64,000 nt of DNA from Prorocentrum cordatum (GCA_963575745.1 CAUYUJ010013936.1:197501-261500); one strand, 5' to 3'. Counted from the first letter of the stretch, positions 52,195-62,790 are shown. Made by a program: numbers and translations. Notes: a model not told the origin generated them from the letters alone.

Positions 52195-52630
52195 GGCCAC
52201 CTCCCGGCCGCGGCCCGGGGCCTCGCCGGCGCGCGGTGCCCTCCTCGGCCCGCGGGCCCCGGGGGGGGGGGGGGGGGGGCGCGCGGCCCCGTCGAGCCCC
52301 TTAAAGGGGGCTTGCCTTCCGCCTCCGCCGCCTCGCGGGGGCCGCGCGCTGCCTCGCCGCGGCGTCGGGCCACGGGGAGGCCCTCCGCGGGCCACCCGGG
52401 GAGAACGCCTCGGGAGGAGGAGCCGGCCCTGGGCAGGCGCACCTCCACCCCGCTCCACCACAAGAGGCGTGTGTTCGGCTCGCCGCCCCGTCTTCCCTCG
52501 ACCCGTCTTCCCTCTGCTCCCCTCTTCGCGGCTGCACCCCGCCTCCACCTCAGGCACCCCGCCGCGGTGGAGGGGGCAGGACAGGTGGCTGCACGGCGAC
52601 GTTCGACCGCCACGAGTCGGGTCAGGTGGT
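52195..52630. other. GC-rich open stretch, no gene recognised
   Basis: Includes a poly-G run (52260-52279). All frames are partly open; no domain is seen. Confidence 0.35.
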
Positions 52631-52844
52631 CCCGCCCTGATGGTCCGCTACCGAAAATTTCCGGTAGCGCTCCGCAGAGATCGGTCGCTACCGAAATACC
52701 GAAACGTAGCGCCCAATACCGGTATCAGACCGTTCTGAAATCCGCTATTTCAACGCCCTCAAACGAAGATTCGGTCGCTACCGAAATTCGGGGTGCGTCG
52801 AAATCGCTACCGAAAATTTCCGGTACCAGACCATCTGGGCGGGG
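52631..52844. mobile_element. TIR element with CGCTACCGAAA motifs (family S)
   Basis: Left CCCGCCCTGATGGTCCGCTA then CCGAAAATTTCCGGTAGCG; right in reverse complement CCCGCCCAGATGGTCTGGTA then CCGGAAATTTTCGGTAGCG. Ends match at about 33 of 39 positions. GTCGCTACCGAAAT recurs inside. Confidence 0.75.
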
Positions 52845-52999
52845 AGCGCCCCGGGGGTCCAGGGGCGCGCCTCCCTCGGGGTCCGTGGCCGTCGTGGCGA
52901 AGCGGGGTCGAGGCGCGCCCCCCCGCACTTCAGGGGCGCCGGCGCGCGCAGGGAGGAGACGGGCGCTCGGTCCCGGGCATCCAGCTTCTGGAGCGAGAG

Positions 53000-53330
53000 C
53001 GGGGGGGCGGCCAAGAGGGGGGTGATGACCATAGTCAGAGGCCAGCAACATATGTACACGTACGCGGTTAGCTTCCCCTGGAGGGCGTTCGAACGAGGAC
53101 GTTCGTGCACTCAAGATCGCGGAGGGCGTACATGTACATATGTCGTTGCTCGCTCACATAGGGCGGGGGGATCCTGGCGCGGGCCATGGTGTTTCCTCAA
53201 ATTTCGCGGCGCCTTGTCGGATTTCATTACGTCCCTGGACCCCCCCTTTGGGCCGCGCACATGCCGCCGGCCATCATTTGCGTCCCCCCTCGTAATGGCC
53301 CCCCTCCTGGCCGCCCCCCAAACGAGTCAG
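53000..53330. mobile_element. Dispersed element (family R), copy 1, with internal hairpin
   Basis: GCGGCCAAGAGGGGGGTGAT at the left; the right block GGGCCGCGCACATGCCGCC recurs at 55305. CAACATATGTACACGTACGC (53046-53065) pairs with GCGTACATGTACATATGTCG then TTG (about 53128-53150), a roughly 20-bp stem. Confidence 0.55.
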
Positions 53331-53404
53331 CACGGCGGTCTCGAGGAGCTCTCGGCCCCGGAAGGCCGAGAACACCACGTGAGGCAGAATCTGGTCCAGG
53401 ATAC

Positions 53405-53578
53405 CGTCGGGGCGCTGAAGAAGGAACCCTTTTCGTTGGGGAGGAGCTCGGTGCTCCTTAATTGTTTCACAGTTTGCCTAAGGTATTCCTTCAGTTTTCG
53501 GTGGGAAGCCGAACCTTAGACGTATGGAAAAGGAGCCTCGTTCCTCATTCAGGGTTCCTTGGGTCAGCGCCCCGACTG
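53405..53578. mobile_element. TIR element (family P), copy 2
   Basis: Left CGTCGGGGCGCTGAAGAAGG, right in reverse complement CAGTCGGGGCGCTGACCCAA. GAGCCTCGTTCCTCATTCAG lies inside. Confidence 0.7.
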
Positions 53579-53884
53579 TAAGGACAAATCGCTGCAGAGC
53601 GTTCCAGGGCGCTTTCGCAGCGGTTCTGGAGCGCCCTAGAACGGCCGCGGTGCCCGACACATCCCCCAGACCTGGGGGCTCTCCGATCTACGTACCCATC
53701 GGTCGTGAAAGTAGGTATTTCTGAACTCCCAGAAACTAATGTACTTCAAGCGCCTTCCTACTTCAAGAAACGATATGCTTTTGCTGCGTCGTATTACTCT
53801 CTGGGCGGGCCCGAACCCAATCTACTTGATCCGCCTTCCTACTTCATGTTTGCACCTGCTTTTTCCGACCGATGGGTACCCTCA

Positions 53885-54225
53885 TCCGGCGTTGTCCTGC
53901 AAAGAGGAAGAGTGTGCAGAAGCATGCGCTTTTTCGGAGGCCCGTGCGGATGCCTTGGCTCAGGCCTGTGCTCAAGCAGTTTTGCCTGCTCCTCCCGTCG
54001 TTCTATCGCGCCTTCGTCTTGGATTGAGCTGGGCGCCCGCAGCAGCGCTGACCCGCGCAGGAGCTGCCTTCTGTGCGAGGCCCCCGCGGCGCTCCTCGGT
54101 GGGCCGGGCCCTGTCGCGGTCCGGCCGCCGCGTGTCCGCACCGCGTGCAGAGATCGGCGAGCCCCGTACCACAAGAGCCGCCCTTCCAGTCAAGACTGGC
54201 AGCAAGGATGGTCGACTTCCCAAGG
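53885..54225 (+). CDS. Possible exon, unknown protein
   Basis: Part of the longest non-repetitive open frame in the window (53739-55214). The best section reads CKEEECAEACAFSEARADAL, AQACAQAVLPAPPVVLSRLR, LGLSWAPAAALTRAGAAFC. Composition is mixed and Ala/Cys-rich, unlike the surrounding repeats. From about 54225 the frame enters the family H repeat, so the rest of the long frame is not coding. No family is recognised. Confidence 0.3.
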
Positions 54226-54460
54226 GCCATGATGTCCCAGCCTACTTCAGCCTTGATCACCAGGAAGGATATCGAGCACCAGAAGAGTACAGAAGCTCGA
54301 AGGTGTTCACGTGTCGGGCCCTGGGAGACACTCGCCCGACACCGTTTCGACACTCTTTCGACCCTCTTTCGACACTTTTTTCCGGGTGCTCGACATCGTT
54401 TCTGGGATGTGGTCCTTCCGCACGATGGGAGCAACACAGCCCAGGGGTCACTACTCCAGA
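54225..54460 (+). repeat. Dispersed repeat (family H), copy 3
   Basis: TTGATCACCAGGAAGGATAT, GTGTCGGGCCCTGGGAGACA, CTCGCCCGACACCGTTTCGA and GGGATGTGGTCCTT in order, with a small CTCTTTCGACACT duplication. Confidence 0.75.
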
Positions 54461-54479
54461 TTTCGTAATAAAGGGAGGG

Positions 54480-55500
54480 GGGTCTCATTTCGGGGGGGGT
54501 CTCTTCCAGGCTATCTTGGAGGGCCTGGGGGGGTCTGGGGACGATGTTTTGGAGGGTTCTCCCACGGGGGAGGTCCGAAATGGCTTGTCTTGGAGGGCCC
54601 AGACCCCCTCCCTTTCATTACGAGATCTGGAGTACCCTCGTGCCCTGGCCCCTCCGGCCATCTTCGGCGATACCCTCCGCCCCTCTCGGTGGCCGGCCCC
54701 TCCTCGCAGAGCCTCGGCACGGGCGTCCGAGGGCTTCTCGCACCTCCCCCCTCGCGCGTCGCTGCGGCCAGTGCCGGCTGTGGCCTGCCAGGCGCAGAGG
54801 GGGGCGAGGGGGGAGGGGGAAAAGTCGGGCAGGGCGAAAGGGGGGGATTGGGAAAGGGGGGGTACGAAATTTGCTGCATGCAGCTGGTTTCGGCCTCACC
54901 GAGGGGCCCATTCCTCGATACATGGCCGCCTCCGGCGCCGGGAGGCGCCGGGAGCTGATTCTCAAACCCCCCCTTTGCTATCCCCCCCTTTCGCCCGACC
55001 CGAAAAAGGCTTCTCGGAACGAGGCTGCTTCCTAGAAGGCGCCGCGACTATTTGTGAGTGGAGGGCCTCGCACCTCCCCCTCGCGCGGCGCTGCGGTCAG
55101 TGCCGGCTGCAGCCTGCCATGCGCAGAGGGGGGCGGGGGGGAGGGGGAAAAGGCTTCTCGGACAGAGGCTGCTTCCTAGAATCGGGAGCGGAAAAGAGGG
55201 GGGGTGATGACTAGGGGGGGTGAATATCATGGCGCGGGCCACGATATCTCCGCAGATTTCATGGCGCCTCTTCTTACTTTATTACGTCCCAGGCCCCCCC
55301 GCTGGGCCGCGCACATGCCGCCAGTCATGATTTGCACCCCCCCCTCTTGGACACCTCCCTCTTGGCCGCTCCCGATAGAAGGCGCCGCGACCCCTGCTCG
55401 TGAGTGTAAGGCCGGCGCCTCCTATGCAGCAGCCTCCTTCCGAGAAGCCTTCCCGCCTCCACCTGCCCCCCTCTGCGCGCCGCCAAGTCCAAGGGGCTTG
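54480..55500. repeat. Cluster of nested GC-rich repeats (families Q and R)
   Basis: CGCTGCGG(C/T)CAGTGCCGGCTG then GCGCAGAGGGGGGCG.GGGGGA occurs at about 54757 and 55090. AAAAGGCTTCTCGGA with GAGGCTGCTTCCTAGAA occurs at 55005 and 55150 and inverted at 55425-55460. A family R copy lies at 55195-55385. Open frames here are shadows of the repeats. Confidence 0.6.
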
Positions 55501-55535
55501 CATCCTCTTCGCGCATCCCTACGGCAGGTTCGCGT

Positions 55536-55700
55536 CGTGGCGACTCGCCGCGACCCCGCCGCGAGCGTTCAACGTTGAACGCCGCGTGCGACCCAGAGTC
55601 GGTCGATGTTGAACGATTCGACGTCTCGGCAACGGCCGATCGTTCCAGGTTGAACGACCCCCGTGGTGCCAGGAACCAACGCCGAAGTCGACGCGACATG
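55536..55700 (+). repeat. Dispersed element (family D), copy 2
   Basis: CGCGAGCGTTCAACGTTGAA, CGGCCGATCGTTCCAGGTTG and CCAGGAACCAACGCCG in order. It is followed directly by a family E end, as in the mirror arrangement near 63 kb. Confidence 0.7.
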
Positions 55701-55709
55701 AATCTACTG

Positions 55710-55860
55710 TTCGGCGGCGAGCGAGGGGGGGAAATGAGAAGGAGAAGGCCTTCTCAGACGGCGGGACTTCTCAGAAGCCCTCGCGCCTGCTGAGAAGCTT
55801 TCTGTGTCTTCGGCGAAGGCGCAGAGAAAGCTTCTCGGCGAAGGCCGGGGGACCTCCGAG
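55710..55860. mobile_element. TIR element (family E), left part
   Basis: TTCGGCGGCGAGCGAGGGGG then GGAAATGAGAAGGAGAAGGC matches the family E end. The interior has TTCTCAGAAG and GAAAGCTTCTC; the right TIR is missing. Confidence 0.55.
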
Positions 55861-55875
55861 CCGATCCTGCGAAGG

Positions 55876-56111
55876 TCAAGCAGTGGCGAAGCGCCCCGGC
55901 GTTCCTATAGCCCTGCCAAACAATGTTCTAAGAACCTTTTGTGGTTCCCACAGCATGTTCTCAGAACATTTCTGGCCGGGAGTGTCTTGTTTTCTCACCT
56001 CGGGCCCATGTTCTAAGAGCCTTGTGCTTGTTCTTCTTAAAGCGCTTCTGAGTTTTAAGAACATGTCGCGGTATGACTACAGGAATGCCGGGACGGCCGG
56101 CCCCTGCTCAA
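55876..56111. mobile_element. TIR element (family I), copy 1
   Basis: Left TCAAGCAGTGGCGAAGCGCC then CCGGCGTTCCTATAG; right in reverse complement TGAGCAGGGGCCGGCCGTCC then CGGCATTCCTGTAG. Inside are palindromes TGTTCTAAGAAC and TGTTCTCAGAAC. Confidence 0.75.
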
Positions 56112-56639
56112 GTTGGGCGTTGCGTAATGGAGGGGTCATAAATGGGGGGGTGTCGCGGGTGGTCCGAAAAGGTACCCAAACGGTACCTAAACGAGCCCCC
56201 TGGGGCTCCGGAGGGGCCCGAAAGGGGCACGAAAGGGGACCGTTTCTGACCCCCCCATTTGTGACCCCCCCATGAAGCCACGCCCAATCAAGAAGGCCCG
56301 CCCTCCTCCTCGCCTCCCCCCCCCCGGGCTCGCCGCCGCACTGCCCTCTCGGGCCTTCCCGTGCCCGGCGCCACGTCCTGCCCGTGGCCGACTCTCGGGC
56401 GAGGGCACGCATGGCTCACCAGGTGGGCGCGGCGGGGCCCCCGGGGCCGTGGGGAATCGCACGCTCCCGCCGCCGAGCGAGGCTGCACCGGAGGAGGAGG
56501 AGGAGGAGGAGGAGGAGGAGGAGCAGGTCGGGGAGGGCACCTCTGAGGAGTCCCGCCGCCCTCTGAGAAGGCCTGCTCCTTCTCATGCCCCCCCCTCGCT
56601 TGCCGCCGAAGCTGGTCGGGCGATCGCAGACATGGGTCA
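56112..56639. other. GC-rich stretch with GGA tract and repeat fragments
   Basis: A (GGA)n tract at 56489-56523 and a family E fragment (CTGAGAAGGCCTGCTCCTTC) near 56562. A GGTACC(C/T)AAACG pair occurs at 56171/56182. No gene is recognised. Confidence 0.4.
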
Positions 56640-56815
56640 AGGGGGCGTGGATCAGCGACGGGTCCCGCTTCCATGGGGAATCGCCCATCCCCGCCGCCGA
56701 ACGAGGCGGCGCCGGCCGCATTCTGGGGAGGGCACCTCCCCCGATCCATGGATCTGGCGACCGCGCGCCAAATCCATGGATCGCTAATCCATGCTTGCGC
56801 GCCCCCGATGCATGT
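56640..56815. mobile_element. TIR element (family G), copy 2
   Basis: GGGGGCGTGGATCAGCGACG on the left and, in reverse complement, GGGGGCGCGCAAGCATGGAT on the right. The interior AAATCCATGGATCGCTAATC is shared with 30150-30185. Confidence 0.6.
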
Positions 56816-56874
56816 TCGGGTCGGACGCACGCCTCCAGGGAGGCCACGTGTGGTCCCCCCCGTCATCCCGATGG

Positions 56875-56995
56875 CGACGGCGACGACGACGGCGGCGACG
56901 ACGGCGGCGACCACGACGACGACGGCGACGACGGCGACGACGACGGCGACGACGACGACGGCGACGACGACGAGGGCGACGACGAGACTCGCGCC
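56875..56995 (+). repeat. GAC/GGC microsatellite
   Basis: CGACGACGACGGCGACGACG-type repeats. Frames encode Asp/Gly, Thr/Ala or Arg runs. It may be intronic or part of the exon region that follows at 57064. Confidence 0.9.
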
Positions 56996-57063
56996 CCCGA
57001 TACGCCAGAGGCCCCTCCTTCCCCTGGGGGGCGGCGGGGCGGCGAGCCCCCCCCCGCGGGCAG

Positions 57064-57188
57064 GCGGAGCACGCGGCCAGCGCCGTCGCGGCCGAGCTGC
57101 GCGGGCTGCAGGACCGGCGGCGGGAGCTGCTGCGCCGCAGCGTGCTGGAGGAGTCCGCTGCCTCCCCCCGCTCGAGTGCCAAGCCCAG
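57064..57188 (+). CDS. Possible internal exon, coiled-coil-like
   Basis: CCCCCCCCCGCGGGCAG (AG at 57062-57063) precedes AEHAASAVAAELRGLQDRRR, ELLRRSVLEESAASPRSSAK, PR, with L, L, L and V at heptad spacing. AAGCCCAG|GTCCGC gives a canonical GT donor at 57189-57190, and downstream sequence turns T-rich at once. This is the most exon-like segment in the window. Family unknown. Confidence 0.5.
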
Positions 57189-57259
57189 GTCCGCTTCTGG
57201 TTTTGCCTCTTCTTCTGCTTAATTAGTATTATGTGTTTACTTTTCTGAGTATTATGTTT

Positions 57260-57993
57260 CTTTGTCTTTTTCTTCCCCTCTTCCTCTTCCTCTTCTTCTT
57301 CTTCTTCTTATTATTCTTCTTCAGCTTCTTCTTCTTCTTCCTCTCCTTCTTCCAATTCCTCCCTCCTCCTCCTCCTCCTCCTCCTCCTCCTCCTCCCTCC
57401 TCCTCCCTCCTCCTCCTCCTCCTCCTCCTCTCCTCCTCCTCCTCCTCGTCCTGCCTCCTCCCTCCTCCCTCAACCTCCTCCTCCTCCTCCTCCTCCTCCT
57501 CCTCCTCCTCTGGCCTGCTCCTCCTCCTCCTCCTGCTTCTCCCTCCTCATCCTCCTCCTCCTCCTCCTGCTCCTCCACCTTCTCCACCTCCTCCTCCCCT
57601 CCTCCTCCTCCTCCTCCTCCCTCCTCCTCCTCCTCCTCCTCCTCCCTCCTCCCCCTCCTCCTCCCTCCTCTCCCCTCCTCCTCCTCCTCCTCCTCCTCCT
57701 CCTCCTCCTCCTCCTACTCCTCCTCCTCCTCCTCCTCCTCCTCTCCTCCTCCTCCTCCTCCTCCTCCTCCTCTCTCCTCCTCCTCCTCCCTCCTCCTCCT
57801 CCTCCTCCTCCTCCTCCTCCTCCTCCTCCTCCTCCTCCTCCTCCCTCCTCTCTCTCCTCCTCTGTCCTCCTGCTCCTCCTCTCTCCTCCCTCCTCCTCCT
57901 CCTCCTCCTCCCCTCTCCTCCTCCTCCTCCTCCTCCTCCCTCCTCCTCCTCCTCCTCCCTCCCTCCTCCTCCTCCTCCTCCTCCTCCTCCTCC

Positions 57994-58024
<31 letters not shown>

Positions 58025-58200
58025 TATCCTCATCCTCATCTCCTCCTCATCATCACCTCATCCTCCTCCTCCTCCTCCTCCTCCTCCTCCTCCTCCCTCC
58101 TCCTCCTCGTTCTCCTGCTCCTGCTCCTCCTCCTCCTCCTCCTCCTCTTCCTCCTCTTCTCCTCCTCCTCCCTCTTCTGGCCCTCCTCCTCCTCCTCCGG
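57260..58200 (+). repeat. Very long CTT then CCT microsatellite
   Basis: TTCTTCTTCTTC (57290-57350) grades into about 830 bp of CCT/CTC with small interruptions and a CATCATCAT island (57994-58023). Frames encode Leu, Ser and Pro runs and are not genes. Confidence 0.98.
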
Positions 58201-58563
58201 GCCCTCCGCGCACTCCCGTCGTTGATGGTGCTGCTGCTGATGGAAGGACATGGGTCGGAGGGGGGCTGAGCCTGTCAGTGTGATCTTCGCGGTGCGGGGC
58301 TCCACGTTGCTCTTTGTTGGGGTGGAGGAGCAAGGTTGATTCGCCCCAGGGGGCGCAACAATCAAGGATATCCGCCCATGGGATGACCTCCAGGGCCGAT
58401 CCGCCCGTAGAATGACCTTCAGGGCCGATCCGCCCGTAGAAGGACCTCCAGGGCCGATCCGCGGATTGCCAGCACTGGGGAAGGGCTCGAACCAACACCT
58501 GCAGCCCGGGGCCGCCAGCTGCGCCGATGCCCGCAGTTCCAGGCGGCACATCGTGGCTGTCGG
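58201..58563. other. Flank with a 32-bp tandem triplet
   Basis: GACCTCCAGGGCCGATCCGC and variants begin three times at about 32-bp spacing (58385-58470). Nothing else is recognised. Confidence 0.5.
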
Positions 58564-61500
58564 GAAGCCTGCGTTTGGCATCGTTTAAGCAATCCCCATC
58601 CCCTATCCCCATCCCCTTCGAGACCCCCACCGAATTACACCCCAGTTGGGGAGACACCCCTCGAAGCCCGAAGGGAACGACCTACATCCCCAGGACGAAA
58701 GTTTTTTCCTCTTGGGCCCGGAACGACGGTGTGAAGTCTTGAGCAGACCCGTATGAGAGAACTAACGTCGGATCTCATGAAGCTCGCGCGGATCCAAATG
58801 TGGTTTTGGTGTTTGTTTCGGTGGATCCGATTTCCGTCCGTACGGATCTGATTTCGGATTAGCTGGGCCCGTGTCCAGTCTTATTTTTTACGGCGGATCC
58901 GATTTCTACCCTGTTTTAAATTTCTATTATTAAATTAAACCAGGGAGCCGGAAGAAATCGGATCCGCGGACCCCGCAAACCGCCCGTGTTAAGATTCTAT
59001 GGGGGAGGGGGGTTCGGCAATCGCCTTTCCACGATGGGCCCTGCGTCGTCTCGCGCGCTCCCATCAACTCCCCGCGCGAGCGGGCCCCATTCAACATGAA
59101 TACATACATCCCTCCCCCGGTTGCTGCTAACAGCTCGTCCGGTCGCCGTCCGTTCGGCGGCGCCGACGTTGTCTCGCGAGCTGCTCATGGCCATTCTCAT
59201 TTCAAGAGGCAAATCTTTCGTCCTGCGTAAGTGCGTTTCGGCCCTGCGTCTCCTCACCCAACGGACTGCCTGTGAGAAGTAGTGTCGGCTGTTTGGTAAC
59301 CAACAACGGATTGCGCGTGAGATGTGGTGTGTCGGCTATGTGGTAACCAACGAGTCCGAAGGCCAAGACACTAGTGCATTTCGGCCCTGCGTCCCCTCAC
59401 CCGACGGACTGCCTGTGAGATGTGGTGTCGGCTGTGTGGTAACCAACAACGGATTGCGTGTGAGATGTGGTGTGTCGGATATGTGGTAACCAACGACTCC
59501 GAAGGCCAAGCCGCTCATCCCCAGGACGAAAGTTTTTTCCTCTTGGGCCCGGAACGACGGTGTGAAGTCTTGAGCAGACCCGTATGAGAGAACCAACGTC
59601 GGATCTCATGAAGCTCGCGCGGATCCAAATGTGGTTTTGGTGTTTGTTTCGGTGGATCCGATTTCCGTCCGTACGGATCTGATTTCGGATTAGCTGGGCC
59701 CGTGTCCAGTCTTATTTTTTTGGCGGATCCGATTTCTACCCTGTTTATTATATTACTAAATTAAACCAGGGAGCCGGAAGAAATCGGATCCGCGGACCCC
59801 GCAAACCGCCCGTGTTAAGATTCTATGGGGGAGGGGGGTTCGGCAATCGCCTTTCCACGATGGGCCCTGCGTCGTCTCGCGCGCTCCCATCAACTCCCCG
59901 CGCGAGCGGGCCCCATTCAACATGAATACATACATCCCTCCTCCCCCGGTTGCTGCTAACAGCTCGTCCGGTCGCCGTCCGTTCGGCGGCGCCGACGTTG
60001 TCTCGCGAACTGCTCATGGCCATTTTCACCTCAAGAGGCAAATCTTTCGTCCTGCGTAAGTGCGTTTCGGCCCTGCGTCTCCTCACCCAACGGACTGCCT
60101 GTGAGAAGTAGTGTCGGCTGTTTGGTAACCAACAACGGATTGCGCGTGAGATGTGGTGTGTCGGCTATGTGGTAACCAACGAGTCCGAAGGCCAAGACAC
60201 TAGTGCATTTCGGCCCTGCGTCCCCTCACCCAACGGACTGCCTGTGAGATGTGGTGTCGGCTGTGTGGTAACCAACAACGGATTGCGTGTGAGATGTGGT
60301 GTGTCGGATATGTGGTAACCAACGACTCCGAAGGCCAAACCGCTCATCCCCAGGACGAAAGTTTTTCCTCTTGGGCCCGGAACGACGGTGTGAAGTCTTG
60401 AGCAGACCCGTATGAGAGAACCAGCGTCGGATCTCATGAAGCTCGCGCGGATCCAAATGTGGTTTTGGTGTTTGTTTCGGTGGATCCGATTTCCGTCCGT
60501 ACGGATCTGATTTCGGATTAGCTGGGCCCGTGTCCAGTCTTATTTTTTTCGGCGGATCCGATTTCTACCCTGGTTTTTATATTACTAAATTAAACCAGGG
60601 AGCCGGAAGAAATCGGATCCGCGGACCCCGCAAACCGCCCGTGTTAAGATTCTATGGGGGAGGGGGGTTCGGTAATCGCCTTTCCACGATGGGCCCTGCG
60701 TCGTCTCGCGCGCTCCCATCAACTCCCCGCGCGAGCGGGCCCCATTCAACATGAATACATACATCCCTCCTCCCCCGGTTGCTGCTAACAGCTCGTCCGG
60801 TCGCCGTCCGTTCGGCGGCGCCGACGTTGTCTCGCGAACTGCTCATGGCCATTTTCACCTCAAGAGGCAAATCTTTCGTCCTGCGTAAGTGCGTTTCGGC
60901 CCTGCGTCTCCTCACCCAACGGACTGCCTGTGAGAAGTAGTGTCGGCTGTTTGGTAACCAACAACGGATTGCGCGTGAGATGTGGTGTGTCGGCTATGTG
61001 GTAACCAACGAGTCCTAAGGCCAAGACACTAGTGCATTTCGGCCCTGCGTCCCCTCACCCAACGGATTGCCTGTGAGATGTGGTGTCGGCTGTGTGGTAA
61101 CCAACAACGGATTGCGTGTGAGATGTGGTGTGTCGGATATGTGGTAACCAACGACTCCGAAGGCCAAGCCGCTCATCCCCAGGACGAAAGTTTTTCTTCT
61201 TGGGCCCGGAACGACGGTGTGAAGTCTTGAGCAGACCCGTATGGGAGAACCAACGTCGGATCTCATGAAGCTCGCGCGGATCCAAATGTGGTTTTGGTGT
61301 TTGTTTCGGTGGATCCGATTTCCGTCCGTACGGATCTGATTTCGGATTAGCTGGGCCCGTGTCCAGTCTTATTTTTTTCGGCGGATCCGATTTCTACCCT
61401 GTTTTAAATTTATATTACTAAATTAAACCAGGGAGCCGGAAGAAATCGGATCCGCGGACCCCGCAAACCGCCCGTGTTAAGATTCTATGGGGGAGGGGGG

Positions 61501-61810
61501 TTCGGCAATCGCCTTTCCACGATGGGCCCTGCGTCGTCTCGCGCGCTCCCATCAACTCCCCGCGCGAGCGGGCTCCATTCAACATGAATACATACATCCC
61601 TCCTCCCCCGGTTGCTGCTTACAGCTCGTGCAGTCGCCGTCCGTTCGGCGGCGCCGACGTTGTCCCGCGAACTGCTCATGGCCATTTTCACCTCAAGAGG
61701 AAAATCTTTCGTCCTGCGTAAGTATGTCCCCGTCCAGGGGGGTAAATCGGCCATCGGGGCCCAGGCCACGCCGCTGGGGATGGGGATCGGTTAAACGATA
61801 CTCAGGCTTC
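58564..61810. mobile_element. TIR-bounded element carrying an 829-bp tandem array (3.2 kb)
   Basis: The left end GAAGCCTG, a short spacer, then ATCGTTTAAGCAATCCCCAT then CCC (58564-58602) matches the reverse complement of the right end, GAAGCCTG, spacer, ATCGTTTAACCGATCCCCAT then CCC (61772-61810), at 22 of 24 positions in the inner block. The spacer is 7-8 bases on the left and 2-3 on the right. No transposase frame exists between them. No target duplication was established. Confidence 0.6.
58685..61728 (+). repeat. 829-bp tandem array, three copies plus two-thirds
   Basis: Units start CATCCCCAGGACGAAAGTTT at 58685, 59516, 60345 and 61174 (831, 829, 829 bp). Each holds repeated GGATCCGATTTC motifs, including an inverted pair around an AT-rich centre (CGGATCCGATTTCTACCCTG against CAGGG and GAAATCGGATCCGCGG). 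In the three complete copies there are four copies of a GTGAGATGTGGTGTCGGCT / GTGGTAACCAAC sub-unit. The last unit stops just before the right TIR. No gene is seen. Confidence 0.95.
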
Positions 61811-62790
61811 GATCAGAGGCGTGGTCGCAGAAGTTCGCCCACACGCAGAGAGGGGGTGCAGAGGGAGGGGGAAGGCTTCTTAGAGGCACCCCTGCTTCTT
61901 AGAAGGCGTGGGCCTTGTCTGTAGATGCAGGGCCAGCGCCTCCTGAGAAGCAACCTGCTGTGTCCCGGGGGCGGTGGGCCACCCTGCCGTGGCCTCTCGG
62001 TGATCGGCGGCCTCGATGAGCGCCGGCGGTTTGGGGGAGCTTGTCGCCGGCCAGCGCTTCCAGCCCCATTGCTCCCCTTGTCCAGTTCTCTCTGCTCACC
62101 CGCCTGCTCCCCCTCCTGGCTGCCGTTGTGCGTGGGTTGTACGAGTGGCCGGTTGGGCCATGGAGCTCCCGCCCACGGTGGCGTGGTCTTTTTTGTCCCG
62201 GCCCGTGTCCTTCACCGCTTTGCTCCTCCCTCCTGTTGCAAGCATCCTCGACGGCAGGCTTCGAGAGGAGCCGCGGGCACCAGGCTTGCTTAGCGCTGTC
62301 GTGTGTGGGAGCACTTTGTAGTGGCTGTGCGAATCCTTTCACTGTGCTGGCTGCGTCGTGTTTACACATGATGGGATTGTATTCAATTGGAAATCCTGCC
62401 TGACGTATCAGCAGCTGTGGTGCTGAACCCGAGACACCAGGCAATCATGACTTTTGAGCTTCGCTTTTGCAGATGCGTAGAAGAGACCCGAGCATCCCCC
62501 CGCTGCTGGGGTTCTTTATGCAGCTGCACAGGCGAAGTACAACAGTTCCTTCAGCTCTCCTCTTTCTCCTCACACAATTTGCGCTGGAAAGCAAATGGTG
62601 GGAAGCACGACAAGACATATCCAATGATCCCTCTTCCCTCTTCCTCCATGCGGGAACCCGCGACCACCGAACATCTCTGCGGCCTGTCCCCGAACTTCAG
62701 CGCCGCCCCTGCAGCTGGCGGCCGGCCCCGCGCTCGAGAAGAAGGGAGGCCAGGCGGGGGGAAGGAGGAGAGGAGAGGAAGGGGAGCTGA
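61811..62790 (+). other. Stretch with weak coding hints
   Basis: A frame at about 62145-62310 reads VAGWAMELPPTVAWSFLSRP then VSFTALLLPPVASILDGRLR, membrane-like. After a good acceptor (CGCTTTTGCAG, AG at 62472-62473) another reads MRRRDPSIPPLLGFFMQLHR. Neither is a confirmed exon. GGCTTCTTAGAGG / CTTCTTAGAAGG repeats of family Q lie at 61870-61905. Confidence 0.25.

Noticed and set aside
53739-55214. 491-codon frame as one complete gene
   Set aside because: From about 54225 it runs through the family H repeat and family Q/R repeats that are elsewhere clearly non-coding; only the first part is kept as a possible exon.
57233-58269. Frames over 300 codons of Leu, Ser or Pro
   Set aside because: Translation of CCT/CTT microsatellite.
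58470-58500. Minus-strand GGTTCGAGCCC as a tRNA T-loop
   Set aside because: Flanking bases do not form a T-stem or acceptor stem.
61670-61700. GCCATTTTCACCTCAAG as a further spliced-leader relic
   Set aside because: Needs an internal insertion, lacks the CCGTAG start and varies between units of the 829-bp array; chance is likely.
58685-61728. Tandem spliced-leader RNA or 5S rRNA genes in the 829-bp units
   Set aside because: No leader-plus-donor sequence and no 5S internal control region could be found in the unit.
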